Below, in pieces: positions 1 through 8,968 of a DNA stretch of 12,159 bases. A program made the translations under genes and the position numbers. The stretch lies in contig WTXI01000601.1 of the NCBI GenBank assembly GCA_022376515.1, positions 1 to 12,159 of the forward strand, read 5' to 3'. This DNA comes from Lactifluus volemus (Eukaryota > Basidiomycota > Agaricomycetes > Russulales > Russulaceae). The notes under the pieces are model-generated. The model did no database searches and was not told the DNA's origin. It worked only from the letters and a program-made list of their open reading frames with translations. The first letter of the stretch is position 1, and each line of letters opens with the position of its first letter.

Positions 1-47
1 CTTGACTCGCGTCTCTGTTGGTCCCTCCTGAACAACTTGATCCTATC

Positions 48-421
48 TTAGGAACTAGGAACAGCTAGTCCCTAACAGAAATGAAAAACATGAGGCAACA
101 GGGAGGCAGAGGTCCAGACAAATCCGTAACACTGACCAAGTTGATCATCTGCTGCAAATCTTCATACATCTTCCAGTGCATGTTGGGGATTAAATGGATA
201 GCTTCCCTCTGTGCCACTGCTGCAATGTAGCTGGAGGCATGATGCTGCAGTGGTGTTTCATCAACCTCCTTCACAGAGATGTGAGGGCATTGGGACACAG
301 AGAAGATAAGTTCGGCCCATGTGTGGAAGTCACGGGCCGGCCGTGAAACTTGAATGGTGGCCATCAATGACCTTGTAGAGATAGAATCATAGAAAGCAAC
401 ATAGCACAACGAATGTGGACA
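48..421 (-). CDS. Doubtful minus-strand exon or gene remnant, product unknown
   Basis: An open frame covers 137-421 on the minus strand (95 codons). It is preceded by an acceptor-like sequence with a pyrimidine run ending in CAG (low end 422). It is followed by a plausible 65-base intron (136 down to 72, GTCAGT...TTCTGTTAG), after which the frame continues for seven codons to TAA at 48-50. The encoded peptide contains stretches such as RDFHTWAELIFSVSQ and NMHWKMYEDLQQMINL. I do not recognise a family. I could not find an upstream exon with a start codon in the right phase: the ATG at 549-547 gives a short frame whose possible donors are in phases 1 or 2, whereas phase 0 is needed. Internal ATGs exist, for example at the codon starting MATIQ. 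It may be the 3' end of a gene with unusual 5' exons, a decayed gene, or a chance open frame. Confidence 0.25.
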
Positions 422-598
422 CTGGTAAAGAAAAAACGGTGTTCATCTGGGATATCTATACATTTGGATTATGACTGGTGTATATACAAACTCCCGAGAG
501 GGGCTGCTGGCGACCAGTGACCGGTGATAAGCCTAGTTCGGGCCGGCATCGCTGTACACGTGAAGTGGCCGCTGCCCCAGACTTGATTGAATCCTATC
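422..598. promoter_or_regulatory. Upstream region of the Dpb4-like gene
   Basis: This stretch precedes the ATG at 599 and would be shared with the doubtful minus-strand frame if that is real. I see no clear TATA box or repeated motif. An in-frame TGA lies just upstream of the ATG (584-586), so the coding region cannot extend further 5' without another exon. Confidence 0.3.
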
Positions 599-1620
599 AT
601 GCCACGAAAAGACAACGCCAACACGCCCGCATCTGCTCAAGCACAACAGGATGCAGTATCAGAGGGTATCGAGAATTTCGAGCTTCCCCGTGCACTGGTG
701 ACGCGAATAGCGAGATCCGCTGTACGTTTTCTCATGCAGTCTTGGTTCCTTGCGCCTCTGAACGCTGGAATGCGAACTTTAGGTCCCGGAAAATGTCAAG
801 TTGCAAAAGGATACGGTGCTCTCGTTGGTTAAAGGGGCCACTGTCTTCATCAATTACCTCGGTGCGTGCTTCATCGGATGTCCCCTCGCACAGCGCTTTT
901 GACCGATGAAGTGCTCGCAGCTGCCACGTAGGGTGTTTTTCCACCGTAAAACTTGGACTTTCGTAAAATTTCTGACGTGGAATAGAGCACACGAGGTCTC
1001 GACCTCCAAACAACACAAAAGCATCTCTGCATCCGACGTGTTCAAGGCGCTTGAGCACATCGAATTCGCTGACTTGATCCCACCGCTTCAGGCAGAGCTA
1101 CAAGGTACGCTACTACGAGTTTTCACCCTTCGCTACTTTATACCATCCAACACAATCAGTTTATCGCGAGTTGGCCAAGAGCAAAAAGGGTTCCTCGGCT
1201 GGTGGCGCATCTACAAGCGCGCCAGCAGCGCAGAAGAAATCCACCGCCGCAGCGCAACGCGGAAAGGGCAAAGAGCGCACAACAGAGACTAGCGAGTCAT
1301 CCGTGTCCGCTCCCCTGCCAAGTGCATTGGGTGCCCTGTCTCTCGAGCCTCAATCAGTGGCGCAGGTCCACGCTCCCCTAGAGGGGCAGGATGCCGATGG
1401 GCAGACATCCCCTATGCCCGAGCGGGATGAGGGTGAAGTTGACGGTGACGACGAAGACCAGACGGAGGCTGAGCTGGAACCGGAACCGGAACCCGATGAG
1501 GCAGAAGAAGATGAAGGTGAGGATGCGGACGAGGGGGATGAGGATGTTGACATGAAGGTAAACATGGACGCCGATCTGCCGGATGATAAGGATGAGATGG
1601 AAGACGATGATATAGAATAA
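599..1620 (+). CDS. DPB4: DNA polymerase epsilon subunit D / CHRAC-type histone-fold protein (Dpb4/POLE3-like)
   Basis: Proposed exons are 599-721, 783-861, 921-927, 986-1104 and 1160-1620, giving 262 residues. Introns are 61, 59, 58 and 55 bases with GT-AG ends. Residues about 28-110 form an H2B/NF-YB-type histone fold. It starts at ELPRALVTRIARSAVPENVK, continues with LQKDTVLSLVKGATVFINYL, and ends with SISASDVFKALEHIEF followed by a short helix (LQVYREL). Known members of this family pair with a Dpb3/CHRAC15-like partner, bind DNA in the polymerase epsilon holoenzyme and also serve in ISW2/CHRAC chromatin remodellers in the nucleus. From about residue 114 the protein is a low-complexity tail: first Lys/Ala/Ser-rich, then strongly acidic (Glu/Asp runs) up to the stop. 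The ATG is the first in frame after an upstream stop. The 7-base third exon is inferred from reading frame and family fit (ALA-ALA-THR between INYL and AHEV). Without it, a single 120-base intron (866-985) would give a shorter loop. An NF-YB or Dr1 homologue is less likely, because the order of motifs fits Dpb4 better. Confidence 0.86.
921..927 (+). other. DPB4: 7-base microexon of the Dpb4-like gene
   Basis: The sequence CTGCCAC is flanked by an acceptor (TCGCAG) and a donor (GTAGGG). Exon 2 ends in phase 1 at 861 before GTGCGT, and the next exon starts at 986 after AATAG. With the microexon, the two flanking introns are 59 and 58 bases, like all others here, and the split codons read Ala-Ala-Thr. 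The peptide INYLAATAHEV then matches what I recall of basidiomycete Dpb4 loops. The alternative is one unusually long 120-base intron with a weaker donor at 866. Confidence 0.7.
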
Positions 1621-1893
1621 TAAGATGATGAGTTGGACCCTCTCTTCCTGTATAACAACAAAAAAACTACTAGCGAGAATTGATTCGATCACTTGATTCG
1701 AACACCACGCGATAGGAGATTGATGTCTTTTCAATCTTCTGGTGCAATTATTCGATGAGGCCCGGACCCGAGAATAAGTTAGGCAATAAGTACAGGGTAA
1801 AACGTGTTTGGAATCGCCGTTGATATGGAGGTGAATATTGATGGCATGTGTCGTGCGATGCCGCTAAAGAAAGGAATCATCTTGGCTCATTTA

Positions 1894-1909
1894 TTTACGA
1901 TCGCGTAAA
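1894..1909. repeat. Short inverted repeat in transporter promoter
   Basis: TTTACG at 1894-1899 and CGTAAA at 1904-1909 are exact inverted copies with a 4-base spacer, about 130-145 bases upstream of the transporter ATG. The size suits a dimeric transcription-factor site, but no specific factor can be named, and chance is possible. Confidence 0.3.
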
Positions 1910-1949
1910 CGGCCGTAGCGAGAGGCGCGTGAGTAGCCGGATCTGGATA

Positions 1950-1997
1950 AAGCGGTCGCGACTCACTGACTCGACCCATATATCAAGCGGTCTCGAC
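1950..1997 (+). repeat. Direct repeat of a 13-base motif in transporter promoter
   Basis: AAGCGGTCGCGAC (1950-1962) and AAGCGGTCTCGAC (1985-1997) differ at one base and lie 35 bases apart, start to start, on either side of the TATA-like sequence. Between them lies CTCACTGACTCG, which contains TGACTC, a near match to bZIP (AP-1/Gcn4/Yap-like) half sites. CGG-containing repeats are typical of zinc-cluster regulator sites, but no regulator can be assigned from this alone. Confidence 0.4.
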
Positions 1998-2038
1998 CAA
2001 CCTCAACAGGTCGTCACTCTAATTCAACCACCTTTCCT

Positions 2039-5000
2039 ATGACGGATCAGGTCGTCATCGACCCTGTCAACCCGTTCATCGAAAAAAACAACAACCCGTA
2101 AGTAGTTTGATAGGATTGAATGCCGTTTCCTGACATCGCATCGAATTGTCAAGTCTACTATGGGCACACCCTCTACTCATACCATCCTATTTCACACTCG
2201 CTTCTATCCTTCTTCTCGTTTTACACGTTGCATTGTCGTTTGGGCCACTGAAAAGGCTTCTCGACCGCATTTCTGGCACCGTTGAGGAGGAGAGCCCTGC
2301 TAGCGAGCCTAGCCCTAGCGCCACCCAGACGAGCCTTGTGTCAGCTGTCAAAGAGCATGTCGAAGCATCCGGGGGATCGATAATCTTCTCACTTCAAGTC
2401 TTGCGTCTCGTCCTCGTTCTGGCACTCCTCGGCCTCTCAATATTCAGCTTCGTCCAAGAGGAAGAAGGGCAGCAGCGCGTCGTCAATGATGGCCTGGGTA
2501 CCTTGGGCAAGCATTGGGGAGAGAAGCGAAGACAAAAACGTCGCTATGGTGGTGGATCACTCTCTGATCGGGAATGGCTCGATCTCGCGTTGTCTCTAAC
2601 ATATGTGCGTGGAATCTTGCTTTTTATTGTCTTCGCTTGACTTAAATTTGGAATAGGTATATGCCTCCTTTTTGGCTTTGTTCACCTTAGCGGCCCGGAG
2701 AACCCGTGCCTCCGTCACGTCGTTCCATCTCTCTTCGTTATTGCTGGTTACCTTTTCGGTTTACGTATACCGCGACATATGGCCACTACTTACATATACA
2801 TTGTCGCCACAAGATGGGCGGGAAGGTCCCTTGCTATGGGTCAAAATTGGCCTCCTGGCCGTCGCAGGCGCCGTGATCCCTCTAGTCACTCCTGGACAAT
2901 ATGTTCCATTGGATTTCAAGGCGAGCTTTTCTTCCCTCTTCTTCTTTGAGATTCTTGACCCCGGCCTTAGGATCCCCAGCTGGCCATTAATCCGGAGCAG
3001 ACCGCATCTCCTTTGTCCATGATGACATATACCTTCCTCGACCCTATCGTTTTCTTGGCGTATCGTGTTCCACGCTTGTCAAACGATATGCTGCCACCGC
3101 TTTCGGACTATGACTATACGAAGAATCTCATGCGAAGGAGTTTCAAAGTACGTACCTTATTAAAACCTTTACGACCTTTTCTAACCCTCTCCGCTAGCAC
3201 ATGGATCCTTTTTCTGGCAGTCGCAGAAGGCATCTCTTTTGGGGTTTAATGACTGTGTTTCGTGCGTTCCTCGTTAACAGTCTAACTGTTGCATGTCTTG
3301 AATACACTCTCAGGCCGCGAATACATCCAACTACTGTTCCTGATTATTATCAGAGTCATATCTACCCTAATGGCGCCGTTTGGATTGAATAAGCTTCTGC
3401 AGTGCGCATCTTTAGTCTGTCATCTTCATGGTCACGTTTGATGTCTTTTTATTAGGTATCTCGAAATGCACGGGGAGGGCGCTGTTGTCCGCCCATGGGT
3501 TTGGGTTGCATATCTCTTCTTAGGTCCCGCACTTGGTTCCATCGCTTTCCAATGGTATATCTTTATTATGGTCAGTGGATGATGGAATCATGAGTTAAGT
3601 ATTTCAACTATTGACCTCTCTTCTAGACTGGCACTGTTGTGCGTATGAATGCCATCATCACCCAGCTCGTCTTCGAGCACGCCCTCCGCATTCGCGTAAA
3701 GGCGGAGACTTCGTCGGCAGGGACTACTCCTGCGGCCACTCCCCAGGGTCGCAGCGAATCTACAACGCCTGATAGTGCTTCTATAAGGGACGCTCCTTTC
3801 ATTTCTGAGAGCTCGGGAACCGTCGACGAGGAGAGTGAACCGTCGACTGCGTCATCGAGCATCAAGGGTACACCAACGGAAGAAACACCTACTACCACAA
3901 GCAGCGGCGGAGACCGGGAAGAGCCGGGACAGTCAAAGAATCTAGTAGGAAAAATGAACAATCTAGTCACCTCTGATCTGGAAAACATCGTCGATGGACG
4001 GGATTTCGTGCTTCTCAGTTCGTCGCCGTCTGTTCTGTTCTGTGCCCATGGCCCTTCTAACGATTTCCGCTTAGTTGTTTATCTCCCCCTTCAAATTGCC
4101 TTGTGCATCTGGTTCCTGTACGAAATTCTTGGCTGGAGCGCATTTGTTGGTATGGCTGCGATGATCGCCCTCTTCCCCATTCCCGGTGTCATTGCAAGTA
4201 AAATTCAGAAAGTCCAGAAGGAATCTATGAAACAGGCAAGCATCGCTCTCTCGACTTTTTTGTGTTGGCGTTGACCTTCGTCGCAGACGGATGCACGTGT
4301 ACAGACTGCTACCGAAGGTGAGATGGGAGACACGGGCCTACGCGCCGCATACTAAAGAGTCTTATAGCGATGGGCATTCTACGCATGATCAAGCTGTTTG
4401 GGTGGGAGCCGAAGATTGCCGAAAGACTAGCCGAAAAAAGAGAGCAGGAGCTGCGATACATCAAGATACGTCAGATCTTGGGTTTGGTCAATGGAAACAT
4501 CAAGTACGTGTGGCTGTCTATTTGAGTTGCGTAGTTGTTCTCAGGTCATAATCAAGCTATGTTATACCCGTTGTTACGGTGTGTTAGCTCATTTACCTGA
4601 CGACGTTTCCTCTGACTGACTCCTCTGAAGATGGTTGTCACCTACGTTACTTACGTGTGTATACTTGGCTTCCTCATTCCAGATACTGAACTGATATGTT
4701 TCATAGACCGCTGTTATGAAGCAAGCCCTTACCCGTATGTCACTTGTAAGGTCCAGTAGTTGTAGCTGTGCTGACTTCCCCTGTAGCATCTGTCGTGTTT
4801 TCCTCGATGGCTGGTCAGTTTATGATCGTTTTCCAACGATATAGGCGATGGTTGAATGTCTATTCAGTGTTCGATCTTATCCGTGACCAGCTTCACAACG
4901 TCTTTTGGTTGATCCCTTCGTTCATACAAGGGAAGGTCTCCTTCGACCGTCTCGATGATTTCTTACGTAACGTGAGCGATACGTCATCACCCCCCTGGTC

Positions 5001-8000
5001 GTCTATCTGATGTCATGCCTCTTAGACAGAGCTATTGGATGAATTTACAGATGATCCTGAGCGCGTCATGCTGACCGATGCTTCACACTTTGATCGGGAC
5101 GTCATTGGGTTCCAAAACGCTAGCTTCACTTGGTCCAATGCCAATGTCAACGATGGTGACCTTACACCAAATAGACGCATGTTTACCTTACGTGTGGAAG
5201 GCGAGCTTCTTTTCAAGCGGGGCTGCATCAACCTCATTATTGGACCCACTGGTTCTGGGAAGACGTCACTCTTGATGGCATTATTAGGCGAAATGCACTT
5301 TATCCCGACGAGTCCAGATGCTTGGTATCATCTGCCGAGGTCAGGTGGAGTAAGTTACGCTGCGCAAGAGTCGTGGGTCCAGAATGAAACCATTCGGGTG
5401 AGTCTGATCTGATCTGTGCTGTCATACATTTTACCCAAACGAAGGCAGGACAACATCTTGTTTGGCGCCCCATACGATGAGGAGCGATACCAAAAAGGTA
5501 TTGCCTTCCCACGATCATGGACTGTCTCCAGCTGACGTTCTGCCAGTCATTTACCAGTGTGCCTTGCAGCGTGACCTTGGCTTGTTCGATGCGGGAGACC
5601 AGACTGAAGTTGGAGAAAAGGGTCTGACTTTGAGGTAGCGTAAAGAGCCAAAAGTCTGAGATTCGGGCACTGACTGGTTCGTCTCCCTCACAGCGGTGGT
5701 CAGAAGGCTCGTATCACCCTCGCCCGTGCAGTTTATTCTTCGGCTGAGGTCGTTATTTTGGATGACGTGAGTGCTTCTATTCCTTGTTCCCGTGATTCCG
5801 GGCGTTTATATCGTACGTACAAGGTCCTGGCGGCCTTGGATGTTCATACCGCTCGATGGATCGTGGACAAATGCTTCAAAGGTGACCTTATCCAAGGAAG
5901 GACGGTCTTGCTCGTCGTAAGTCAAATTCATGGTCGTTTCGGCGATTGTTTTTCATTCCACTATAGACCCACAATGTCGCAATGGCTAGCCCTCTTGCAG
6001 ACTACGTTGTGTCCCTTGGCCTGGACGGCCGGATAGCTAGCCGTGGCTCGGTGTCGGATGCGCTCAAAAAAAACAAGAGACTTGCTGCGAAAATAGTCAA
6101 AGGGACCCGTGAACTCGAAGAAGATGAGAAGAAGATCGACCAGGAAGAGCCTGATGCAGCAGTGAAGCCGGGTGATGGTAAACTGATCGTGGCCGAAGAA
6201 GTCGCAGAGGGACATGTCAGCTGGGATGCATGTAATTGCTGTTTACCCCTCAGAGACCCCATCATGCTCACCTGTTCGCAAAGTTAAGCTATTCTTCAAT
6301 GCTTTAGGAGGACCCCATAGTACCACATTCTGGATCTTATTCGCAGGCGGAATAACGCTCTGCGACGCGTTATTAGCCGGGCAGACGTGGTTCATGGGAT
6401 ATTGGGCTGAGCAGTATGACATCTACCCACCAGAAGCCATCAGCATTACTTTGTAGGTGAACATGACTTAGGACTCCCACTTCGTCTGATGTCTTTCCAG
6501 CTATCTCACCATCTATGGGCTCCTCCTGCTATTCGCGTTGATCGGTTACAGCGGCAGCTCTGTGGTATACGTCTTCGGTGCCTTGAGAGCCTCGAGAGTA
6601 ATTCATCGAGAACTCCTAGAATCTGTTTTGGGCACAACTTTGAGGTACGTCGCAAGGTGTCTGGTTGTGGGGCAGTGAAGAATGATGTCATATACTCTTA
6701 GATGGCTGGACATCACCCCTACGTCTCGGGTGATTACTCGTGTTACTCAAGACATCCGCGCGTGTAAGTGCTTGTTTCCATTCCGGGAGTCCATGTCGTG
6801 ATACTCTTTCCAGTGGATGGCCCTGTGTCACAATTATTCATGTGGTTCATTGAAATTTCTATCTCTATGTTGATCAAGCTTATCGCCATCATGTACCTCA
6901 CTCCTGTGTTCACCATTCCGGGCGTCATCGTCGCGGTTTTCGGAGCTTGGCTTGGTCAGGTGTACATGAAGGCACAGATCGCTATCAAGCGGGAGATGAG
7001 CAATGCTAAGGCTCCAGTCTTGGGGCATTTCGGCGCTGCTGTCTCTGGACTCGGTCGGTCTACCTTTTTACCCTCATTGGGCTGATCTGACGTGCTTTCT
7101 TAGCATCGATTCGGGCATATGGAGCGCAGGTAGCATTCCGCCAAGAGTCGTATAAGCGAATTGATAGATACTCGAGAGCCGGCCGGTCCTTTTACAACAT
7201 GAACAGGTAAGCTACGTCCAAATTCAGTGCGAAGACCCCTCCCAACTCCGTCGTCTTCCCGCAGATGGATCAGCTTGCGCATCGATTTCTTAGGTGGACT
7301 GTTTGCCGCTGCTCTTGCGGCATACTTGGTATATGTGCCCGACAAACGTATCCTTCCCTCAGATACCGGCTTCTCGCTTACCATGGCCAGTACGCCCTTT
7401 GATTCCCCCCCTTTATTTGATTGCTGATTTCTATCCCAAGTTGGGTTCAGTGGCCTGATCCTCTGGTGGGTACGCATCTTTAACGACTTTGAGGTCAACT
7501 GTAGGTACATCCACGCCATCGCTATCCTGCTTTTCTGACTACGATTTCTCATTCCATCCCAGGTAACAGGTAAATGTCTCGTCTTGGAGAACGTGGACGT
7601 AATCTTACTGGTATTATAGCTTGGAGCGCATGCACTCGTATATCAACATCGAGCAAGAGCCGAAGCCAACTAAAGATGGCATTCCACCTGCGTACTGGCC
7701 GGCAAGCGGGGACCTCAGGGTTGAGCAGCTTTCTGCACGCTATTCTCTCGTATGGGACTATCTCCATTATCATATCTTCGCCTTGGAATTTTCATGCGCC
7801 ATAATTAGGATGGACCAAAAGTTCTCCATGACGTATCCTTCCATATCAAATCCGGAGAACGTGTTGGCGTTGGTGAGTTTTGATGAAATGTGATAGGCGG
7901 CTTGTTTTAACACCCTGGTTAGTCGGTCGTACCGGAAGTGGCAAGGTAATTCACTCTGCCTCTCCTTTTGCCGAGTTGCTGCCTAAGCGCCTCACAGAGC

Positions 8001-8968
8001 TCTTTGACGTTGTCACTGCTTCGCTGCATATTTACTGAAGGCAATGTGTATTATGACCGCCTACTCACGAGCTCGATCAATTTGGATGCACTCCGCTCAC
8101 AGATCACCATCATTCCCCAAACGGTGAGAACGACTTCACGTCCCTCTTCACGTCCCACTAAAATTGTTACAGCCCGAATTACTAAGCGGCACACTGAGAG
8201 AAAATCTGGACCCATTCTCGCAATACGACGATGCAATGCTGAACGGAGCACTGCGCGCCTCGGGGCTATTCTCTTTGCAGAGTGATGATGACGAGGTACG
8301 CCTCACATTAGACAGCCAGATCGCGAGCGGAGGCGGCAACCTCTCCGTGGGCCAACGCCAAATTTTGGCGTTGGCACGAGCAATCGTGCGTGGGAGCAAG
8401 CTGCTCATCCTCGATGAAGGTGACTTCTCGCACCGCTTTCTACGTTTAAATTACGTTAGGCTGATTGACGATTTCAGCAACATCTGCTATTGGTATCACA
8501 CACCTTGATTTTTCTTGACTTCCAACGTGTGGACTAATGCTGACTGCAGATTACAAGACCGATACCATCATCCAAACATCCCTTCGGAATGAACTCCAGA
8601 ACGACGTGACTCTAATTACGGTCGCACATCGTCTACAAACGATCATCGACGCTGATAAAGTCGTATGTAATCTCGTTATTCGATGTGTTGGGATATTACT
8701 GAAATGGCTACTCGTGCCCAGATGGTTTTGGATGCAGGTCGTATCGTGAGTGTTATGTCTTAACAAAGACGACCGAACCTTCGACTCACCATCGTGCTTC
8801 TTCCCCATTTCTTCGATCCAGGTCGAGTTTGACAAACCGAGCGAGCTCCTCAAAAATGAGAACGGTAGGTTCCGTTCGTTGGTCGACGAGAGCGGCGACA
8901 GGGACCTCTTGTACGCCATGGCGAACAAGAACAAAACAGTAGAGACGACGACGCAAACATCAGAGTGA
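2039..8968 (+). CDS. ABCC-family (MRP/Ybt1-like) full-length ABC transporter
   Basis: ATP-driven export pump, expected in the vacuolar or plasma membrane. Yeast relatives carry bile acids, glutathione conjugates or metals; the substrate here is unknown. I resolve 39 exons whose phases all agree, totalling 4881 coding bases (1626 residues). Exon ends: 2039-2097, 2154-2604, 2657-2920, 2971-3147, 3198-3261, 3314-3401, 3456-3570, 3627-4017, 4075-4235, 4287-4317, 4368-4503, 4557-4578, 4631-4654, 4707-4734, 4787-4813, 4868-4971, 5026-5397, 5449-5497, 5547-5634, 5694-5766, 5824-5916, 5967-6231, 6284-6452, 6501-6644, 6702-6763, 6814-7053, 7104-7206, 7265-7389, 7441-7500, 7563-7569, 7620-7749, 7809-7872, 7923-7945, 7998-8123, 8173-8419, 8478-8492, 8550-8662, 8722-8745, 8822-8968. 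Domains: TMD0 with about five helices (residues about 27-248), membrane domain 1 (about 275-700), NBD1 (about 725-990: GPTGSGKT 787, LSGGQ 883, VVILDD 903, H941), membrane domain 2 (about 1040-1320), NBD2 (about 1345-1605: GRTGSGKSS 1397, LSVGQ 1502, E1527, H1559). As in other ABCC pumps, NBD1 has Asp in place of the catalytic Glu. The frame is intact, so the gene is probably functional. Confidence 0.95.
2921..2970 (+). other. GC-AG intron (transporter intron 3)
   Basis: The reading frame passes from YVPLDFK to DPQLAINPEQTAS only if a 50-base intron starting GCGAGC and ending CCTTAG is removed. The joined peptide fits the conserved linker between TMD0 and the first membrane domain (NPEQTAS box). 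No GT donor nearby preserves both sides. A second acceptor at 2978-2979 would also keep frame but would remove the DPQ residues. Confidence 0.7.
3720..3945 (+). other. Low-complexity Ser/Thr/Glu insert inside membrane domain 1
   Basis: This is part of the large exon 3627-4017. About 75 residues (roughly 432-510) between QLVFEHALRIRVKAE and LVGKMNNLVTSDL are rich in Ser, Thr, Pro, Gly and acidic residues, with no predicted secondary structure. It sits in the cytoplasmic loop between membrane helices, just before the coupling region that contacts an NBD. From memory, fungal Ybt1-type ABCC pumps often carry a variable insert at this place. The Ser/Thr content suggests possible phosphorylation, which is inference. 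Confidence 0.6.
4236..4286 (+). other. GC-AG intron (transporter intron 9)
   Basis: The coding frame ends at ...KESMKQ, and TDARVQTATE resumes at 4287. The 51 bases between begin GCAAGC directly after CAG, which is the standard GC-donor context, and end GTCGCAG. Retention would introduce a TGA in frame. The joined sequence matches the conserved QKxxMKxxDARVxxxTE region of ABCC proteins. Confidence 0.82.
7563..7569 (+). other. 7-base microexon of the transporter
   Basis: GTAACAG lies between an acceptor (ATCCCAG) and a donor (GTAAAT). It completes a split codon at each end (T|GT, AAC, AG|C), giving Cys-Asn-Ser, and joins FNDFEVN to LERMHSYINIEQEPKP. The product fits the conserved linker before NBD2, usually (V)xGNSLER in related pumps. 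Flanking introns are 62 and 50 bases. Skipping the exon shifts the frame and would truncate the protein before NBD2. Confidence 0.85.

Larger units (their letters stand above)
1621..2038 (+). promoter_or_regulatory. Spacer: Dpb4 3' end and transporter promoter
   Basis: This 418-base gap separates two genes on the same strand. Just after the Dpb4 stop the sequence is A/T-rich, with a run of six A at 1662-1667; this probably belongs to the 3' UTR. Nearer the transporter there is a TATA-like ATATAT at 1978-1983, about 60 bases before the ATG, and a pyrimidine-rich leader directly upstream. Two copies of a 13-base motif and one inverted repeat are listed separately. Open frames in this gap have no coding character that I recognise. 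Confidence 0.45.

Noticed and set aside
478..909. Plus-strand open frame of 143 codons overlapping the Dpb4-like gene
   Set aside because: It runs in another frame across exons and introns of a gene with clear family motifs, and its own peptide has no recognisable domain.
866..985. Single 120-base intron in the Dpb4-like gene
   Set aside because: It keeps frame, but it is twice the length of other introns, uses a weaker donor and leaves the loop one or more residues short of the family pattern. The two-intron model with a 7-base exon fits better, though transcripts are needed to decide.
1350..1734. Minus-strand frames rich in Ser or hydrophobic residues opposite the acidic tail
   Set aside because: They are the antisense reading of GAG/GAT-rich codons of the Dpb4 tail, which automatically gives Ser-rich and Ile/Leu/Phe-rich shadows.
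2039..8968. Transporter as a pseudogene, because the raw sequence shows many stops and broken frames
   Set aside because: Every break coincides with a splice-compatible short intron, all phases agree, and every ATPase motif is intact.
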